The position numbers were made by a program, and so were the translations under genes. DNA of 7,799 nucleotides from Deltaproteobacteria bacterium UBA2957 (GTDB taxonomy: Bacteria > Myxococcota_A > UBA796), in assembly GCA_002348535.1 (NCBI GenBank), contig DEBL01000383.1, forward strand, positions 1-7,799, in the 5' to 3' direction. Below are positions 4,622-7,799 of this stretch, one piece after another. The notes beneath the pieces are model-generated. The model did not search any database. It was not told the origin of the DNA and saw only the letters and a list, made by a program, of their open reading frames with translations. Each line of letters begins with the position of its first letter. Within the stretch, counting starts at the first letter, position 1.

Positions 4622-6409
4622 ATGGAGCTGCTCGAATTGCTTGAGCAAGAGAAGGTTGAAGAGTTCAACGCAAGCCGCGGCTTGAGCACTCGGATTGATT
4701 TGTTCGCCGCCGACCTCGCAGATAAAAATCTGCGCGGCGCAAACCTCACCGGTGTCAATCTCCAGAAGGCAGACCTCTCGGGGTGTGACCTCACCGATGC
4801 AGAGCTGAGCCAAACCGACCTCAGTGGCGCTGATTTGACCGGTGCCGTGCTCAAAAATGTATCGGCGATGCGATCACGTTGGCGGGATGCCTACCTCGGT
4901 GAGGCGGACCTGTCGGATGCAGACCTCGCGGGAGCCGATCTTACTGACGCCGACGTTTCCGATGGTAGCCTCGCTCGTGCAATGCTTACGGGCGCTCGAC
5001 TCAAACGAGCAATCTTAGTGGGAACCGATGCATCTGCTGCCGACCTCGCCGAGGCCTACATGGTGGAGTCCGACCTCTCGCGCGCCGATTTCTCAGGGGC
5101 TCAGATGCGGGAGGCAAACCTGTCCGGTGCAGACCTGAGCGGCGCAAAACTTGCAGCCTCGGACCTGACCCAAGCCAAACTCGCTGGCGCCTCGCTTACA
5201 GCCACTGACCTCTCGGGCGCATGCCTCAACTCCGCTGATCTGACCGAGTCTGAGTGGTCCGGCGCCATTGTTGAAGGCACTGACTTTACACGGGCAGACC
5301 TCACCGGGGCAGACCTCAAGAACATTGATTTCGGCAAGGCAAAGATGACCGATGCCCAAGTAGATGACGGTGTCGCAGGTGGCCAAACCCACACCGAGGA
5401 CATCGGTGTCGCCTCGGTCCACGTTGAAGATCCGCAAATCGCAGTCAACGGCACCAAAATCGCGATCACATGGGAAAACCCTGACCGGCAAGGCAAGCCA
5501 AGTCTTCGCATCGCTTCGGGTGCATCCGGAAAGGGGTGGTCTGGCAAGACTGACCGTCTTCCAGTCCCTGCAGACCTTGCTGTTGCCAATGCCTTGGTCG
5601 CGGTTGGTGACGGATTCATGGGCGCCACCTTGTTGGACCGGCCCGGCGGTGCAATCATGCAGTTTTCAACTCTCGGACGTGGCGGAAAGGTCACCGAATC
5701 GCGGTCCGTCAAGCTTGGCTATGCCCCCATTGTCCGTCCGGAAGTCCGCGTGGTGAACGGAGAAATCCTGCTGTACGGCATCTCGCGGCATGGACCAACG
5801 ATCCGCGTGGATAAACTTACGGACGAAGGCCTTGTGCCGACATTCGGAAAAGCCATGCCGACGGCTCGCGGATTTGTGCCCGGCCCCATCCCTCATGTGT
5901 TGTCCAAAGGCGGCGTTATCGTGCCGATTACAGACCGGGGTATGGGCGAGCCCATGCGTGTTCCACCCACGTTTCCCGGTCGAGCTCAGGTCGCGGCACC
6001 CTTGGCTGAAGGACTGGCCCTCGCCTGGATCCCAAGCAGCGGCAAGGGATTCCGGTTTTGCATTGCGCGTCCGGGACATGCTCCCGAGGAGCATGTAATC
6101 CTGCCGAAAGTCGAGATCGGCACGCTCGACATGATCAGCAAGGAGGACGAAGCATGGGTTGTGTTCACGCGCGAGTCCGAAAGTGCTGCTGACCCCTCAC
6201 CGGCCTGGGTCGTCTCATTGCCCCACGGCACTCCGGAACTTCTGCATCAAGGCGAGGAGGACGCGTACACGATTCACTTTGCGAGCCAGACTCCCGGCGA
6301 CACCCCGACAGTGGGCATCGCTACATTTGATGGCTCGCTGTCCGTTTATGCACTCGGAACACGTGGTCCCAAGCAGAAGTTTCACATTGCGGGACCGGCC
6401 AATTCTTAA
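4622..6409 (+). CDS. Pentapeptide-repeat protein with C-terminal beta-rich (propeller-like) domain
   Basis: A 595-aa protein starting at ATG 4622 behind GGAGG. Residues 1-28 form an acidic, Leu/Glu-rich helix (MELLELLEQEKVEEF). Residues ~29-245 are nearly continuous A(D/N)LxX-type pentapeptide repeats (LSGADLTGA, LSDADLAGADLTDAD and similar), predicted to fold as a right-handed quadrilateral beta-helix. One clear interruption is near residues 78-92 (KNVSAMRSRWRDAYL). From ~260 to the end the sequence changes to short beta-strand-like segments rich in Gly, Val and Thr (TKIAITWENP, EILLYGISRHG, EAWVVFTRES), suggesting a beta-propeller-like domain, though I cannot assign a family. No signal peptide or membrane segment is seen, so it is probably cytoplasmic. 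Pentapeptide proteins include DNA-mimic gyrase protectors and scaffolds; nothing here favours gyrase protection. A UspA gene follows after 41 nt, probably co-transcribed. Confidence 0.9.
   Translation: MELLELLEQEKVEEFNASRGLSTRIDLFAADLADKNLRGANLTGVNLQKADLSGCDLTDAELSQTDLSGADLTGAVLKNVSAMRSRWRDAYLGEADLSDADLAGADLTDADVSDGSLARAMLTGARLKRAILVGTDASAADLAEAYMVESDLSRADFSGAQMREANLSGADLSGAKLAASDLTQAKLAGASLTATDLSGACLNSADLTESEWSGAIVEGTDFTRADLTGADLKNIDFGKAKMTDAQVDDGVAGGQTHTEDIGVASVHVEDPQIAVNGTKIAITWENPDRQGKPSLRIASGASGKGWSGKTDRLPVPADLAVANALVAVGDGFMGATLLDRPGGAIMQFSTLGRGGKVTESRSVKLGYAPIVRPEVRVVNGEILLYGISRHGPTIRVDKLTDEGLVPTFGKAMPTARGFVPGPIPHVLSKGGVIVPITDRGMGEPMRVPPTFPGRAQVAAPLAEGLALAWIPSSGKGFRFCIARPGHAPEEHVILPKVEIGTLDMISKEDEAWVVFTRESESAADPSPAWVVSLPHGTPELLHQGEEDAYTIHFASQTPGDTPTVGIATFDGSLSVYALGTRGPKQKFHIAGPANS
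4706..5359 (+). repeat. Pentapeptide-repeat coding tract
   Basis: In-frame 15-nt periodicity from degenerate copies such as GAC CTC (T/A)CC GGx GCx, coding A-D-L-S/T-G-type units over about 43 repeat positions with one break near 4850-4900. The period is protein-driven and copies differ in codon choice, so this is not a recent tandem DNA duplication. It also creates long antisense open frames (for example 5101-5712 on the minus strand) that should not be called genes. Confidence 0.85.
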
Positions 6410-6441
6410 TCCATGGTGTACATTCTCATCCGTTGACCCTT

Positions 6442-6446
6442 GGAGG
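6442..6446 (+). promoter_or_regulatory. Shine-Dalgarno GGAGG fixing the universal stress protein start
   Basis: GGAGG lies 4 nt before ATG 6451, in the same TTGGAGG context seen before the upstream gene. The longer frame from TTG 6433 would contain this RBS inside the coding sequence and is rejected. Confidence 0.8.
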
Positions 6447-6450
6447 CGCC

Positions 6451-6942
6451 ATGCAGGCCATCAAACGCATTCTCGTTCCCACTGATTTTTCCGAAGTATC
6501 CCACGCGGCTCTCTCAATGGCCCTTCAACTGGCCAGCGACTACGGTGCGCAACTTTTCGTTCTGCATGTTGTCGATGACCTTGACCGCGAGTTGAAGAAA
6601 CGTCTGGTCAGCGCTCCGAACGATGACGTCGTTGAGAACCTCATCCGACGCGGTGAGACCGCCATTCTCGATGCAGTTGAACTCGAGCGCAGCCGGGCGC
6701 GAGATGCGGGCAAGCAGCTGAAAAACTCGCCACTGAAAATGATCGTCACCGGCGGTGACTGGCTGGAAGTCAGCATCGGTCTCATTGACGAACACGATCT
6801 CGACCTAATCGTGACGGGAACCCATGGCGGTAAAGGCATCAAAGGCCTTCTGCTCGGTAGCATGTCGGAACAGTTGGTTCGTCGCGCCGCCTGCTCGGTG
6901 TTCGTTGTCAAACCGCAGGGCTATCCTTACTTGCGCGACTGA
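6451..6942 (+). CDS. Universal stress protein, UspA family, ATP-binding type
   Basis: A single-domain Usp protein of 163 aa, a small cytoplasmic protein of stress and growth-arrest responses that usually acts as a dimer. It starts IKRILVPTDFSE with the conserved Asp12 in the first strand. It continues through ALQLASDYGAQLFVLHVVDD and an unusually charged middle segment (residues ~45-90). It ends with VTGTHGGKG and VRRAACSVFVVK. The nucleotide loop at 123-137 fits G-2X-G-9X-G-S exactly (Gly123, Gly126, Gly136, Ser137), the pattern of ATP-binding Usp proteins such as MJ0577. It sits 41 nt after the pentapeptide gene with no terminator between, so the two are probably one unit. Its 3' end overlaps the opposing transglutaminase-like gene by 16 nt. 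Confidence 0.95.
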   Translation: MQAIKRILVPTDFSEVSHAALSMALQLASDYGAQLFVLHVVDDLDRELKKRLVSAPNDDVVENLIRRGETAILDAVELERSRARDAGKQLKNSPLKMIVTGGDWLEVSIGLIDEHDLDLIVTGTHGGKGIKGLLLGSMSEQLVRRAACSVFVVKPQGYPYLRD

Positions 6943-7799
6943 GTCTCAACACGGACCACGATCGGCTCTCCAAGGCGACTCGTTCCCTCAATGCTGGCCA
7001 GTTCCGCACCCAGACCACCGAACAGTTCGGCAATCCGGCGACCTCGGGTCGCATCACGCGGCATGGACATGATGGTTTGCCGCAAGCGTGTCGCGGCGGG
7101 ACCCACCAGACGGACATCAAGTCTACGACCGACCAGCACCTGTTCCACCTTGGACTCGGGAGCTTCCGGCAGTTGGCTTAGAAGGTCACTAAAGGTCATG
7201 CCCGACCACAACGGGGGGTCGATCTCACCAACTGCGCATGCAGCACAAGAAGGATCCATCCAAACGAAACCGTTCTCCGTCGCAACGCGAACCACCGCGC
7301 CCGTAAAACCCAAGGGCGCACCATCGACCACTGCGCCAGCCCCGCTGGGTCGGACGGGAATCGCCTCCGCCTTGAACCCCAACTGCTCAACGTACCGTGT
7401 GAGGAGCAAGGCCGATTCGTAAGGCGTTGCCCACCCCGATTTTCTGACCTTCATGAGCGACCGCGGTTTCAACGGGTGCGACCCCGGCAGGCGTCCACGG
7501 TGCACCTGACTCTTCACCAAGTCAAGCACTGCCCCAAGATCGCGAGCCTCCGCCTCAACGCCCTTGAAGTCAAGCCCAATGCTCGGTTCTGGCATGCTTT
7601 GTACTCGGCTGCCACGATTGACCTCCTCGAGGGCGTTGTCGGGTACCGCGATGCCCCCAACGGATGTAATCCGGACCGATCCCGATCCCGGTCCACTGAG
7701 ACGCAACTTCCCTTCAACATGCTCAAGGGAACCACCGACAGCTTCGACATCGACATTTTCTAGTGTGAGTTGCTCGCCATCAGCCAGTTCAAACGCGAA
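6927..7799 (-). CDS. Transglutaminase-like protein, probably catalytically altered; 5' end beyond right edge
   Basis: The minus-strand frame has no stop from the TAA at 6927-6929 to the right edge, giving at least 290 residues. A TTG at 7706 is internal, since good coding sequence (ELADGEQLTLENVDVEAVGG) continues upstream. The visible N-terminal part is beta-rich. The middle has the transglutaminase-like pattern of a helix ESALLLTRYVEQLGFKAEAIPV, a strand VVRVATENGFVWMDPS and then CAACAVGEIDPPLWSG, recalling DUF3857/transglutaminase proteins where the product is often periplasmic or membrane-tied. The position normally holding the catalytic Cys (G-D/x-C-x-D) reads GWATPY, and the usual His before the strand (FnHvvv) reads FTGAVV; only the Asp of WMDPS is retained. 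So it may be a binding protein, not an enzyme. The Cys pair CAAC could bind metal or form a disulfide. Fold assignment is moderate. Confidence 0.6.
   Translation of the reverse strand, partial: FAFELADGEQLTLENVDVEAVGGSLEHVEGKLRLSGPGSGSVRITSVGGIAVPDNALEEVNRGSRVQSMPEPSIGLDFKGVEAEARDLGAVLDLVKSQVHRGRLPGSHPLKPRSLMKVRKSGWATPYESALLLTRYVEQLGFKAEAIPVRPSGAGAVVDGAPLGFTGAVVRVATENGFVWMDPSCAACAVGEIDPPLWSGMTFSDLLSQLPEAPESKVEQVLVGRRLDVRLVGPAATRLRQTIMSMPRDATRGRRIAELFGGLGAELASIEGTSRLGEPIVVRVETQSRK

Noticed and set aside
5101..5712. 203-aa minus-strand open frame
   Set aside because: Antisense shadow of the pentapeptide repeats; the periodic RSA/PER pattern is the complement of the A-D-L-S-G codons.
6927..7706. 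Complete 259-aa minus-strand gene starting at TTG 7706
   Set aside because: The frame stays open to the right edge with protein-like sequence upstream, so TTG 7706 is internal and the gene is partial.

Overview
The window is a moderately GC-rich, gene-dense bacterial stretch with Shine-Dalgarno-led genes, short intergenic gaps and several overlapping ends. No rRNA, tRNA, insertion sequence, CRISPR array or phage gene is visible. The organism cannot be named from this sequence. An apparent in-frame Sec UGA, a long-form glyceraldehyde-3-phosphate dehydrogenase, a short lipoprotein-like N-terminus and a Cys-rich transglutaminase-like protein would suit a free-living, selenium-using Gram-negative bacterium. 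A deltaproteobacterial/Myxococcota-type or uncultured marine lineage is a guess, not a demonstration.

Layout, left to right: (1) the N-terminus of a probable lipoprotein leaving the left edge on the minus strand (1-131); (2) a minus-strand NAD-dependent epimerase/dehydratase-like protein (325-1176); (3) divergent from it, a plus-strand SDR oxidoreductase of the peroxisomal trans-2-enoyl-CoA reductase (PECR) type (1246-2097); (4) overlapping the SDR stop by 4 nt, a small gene (2094-2345) that conventional ORF calling misses because it has an in-frame TGA. Its product has the Tyr-Cys-x-x-U-Asn-Tyr signature of Rdx (SelW/SelT/SelH-type) selenoproteins; (5) a 475-aa long-form GAPDH (2376-3803); (6) tail-to-tail with it, a minus-strand PP2C-type phosphatase (3800-4495); (7) divergent from that, a 595-aa protein with an N-terminal pentapeptide-repeat solenoid and a C-terminal beta-rich, possibly propeller-like domain (4622-6409); (8) a UspA-type universal stress protein in the same direction 41 nt later (6451-6942); (9) on the minus strand and overlapping tail-to-tail, a transglutaminase-like (DUF3857-type context) protein that runs off the right edge (6927-7799).

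The main result is the hidden selenoprotein gene. The region between the SDR and GAPDH genes would be recorded as about 280 bp of intergenic DNA, but reading TGA at 2127 as selenocysteine gives a continuous 83-codon product with family-like features on both sides of the TGA. A hairpin starting 2 nt after the TGA carries GGUC in its loop and is a candidate bacterial SECIS element. The SDR and selenoprotein probably form a translationally coupled pair, and GAPDH lies 30 nt further on in the same direction, so the three may form a redox-themed operon. The pentapeptide and universal stress genes form a second likely transcription unit, both led by the same TTGGAGG ribosome-binding sequence, which moves both starts downstream of the longest-ORF starts.
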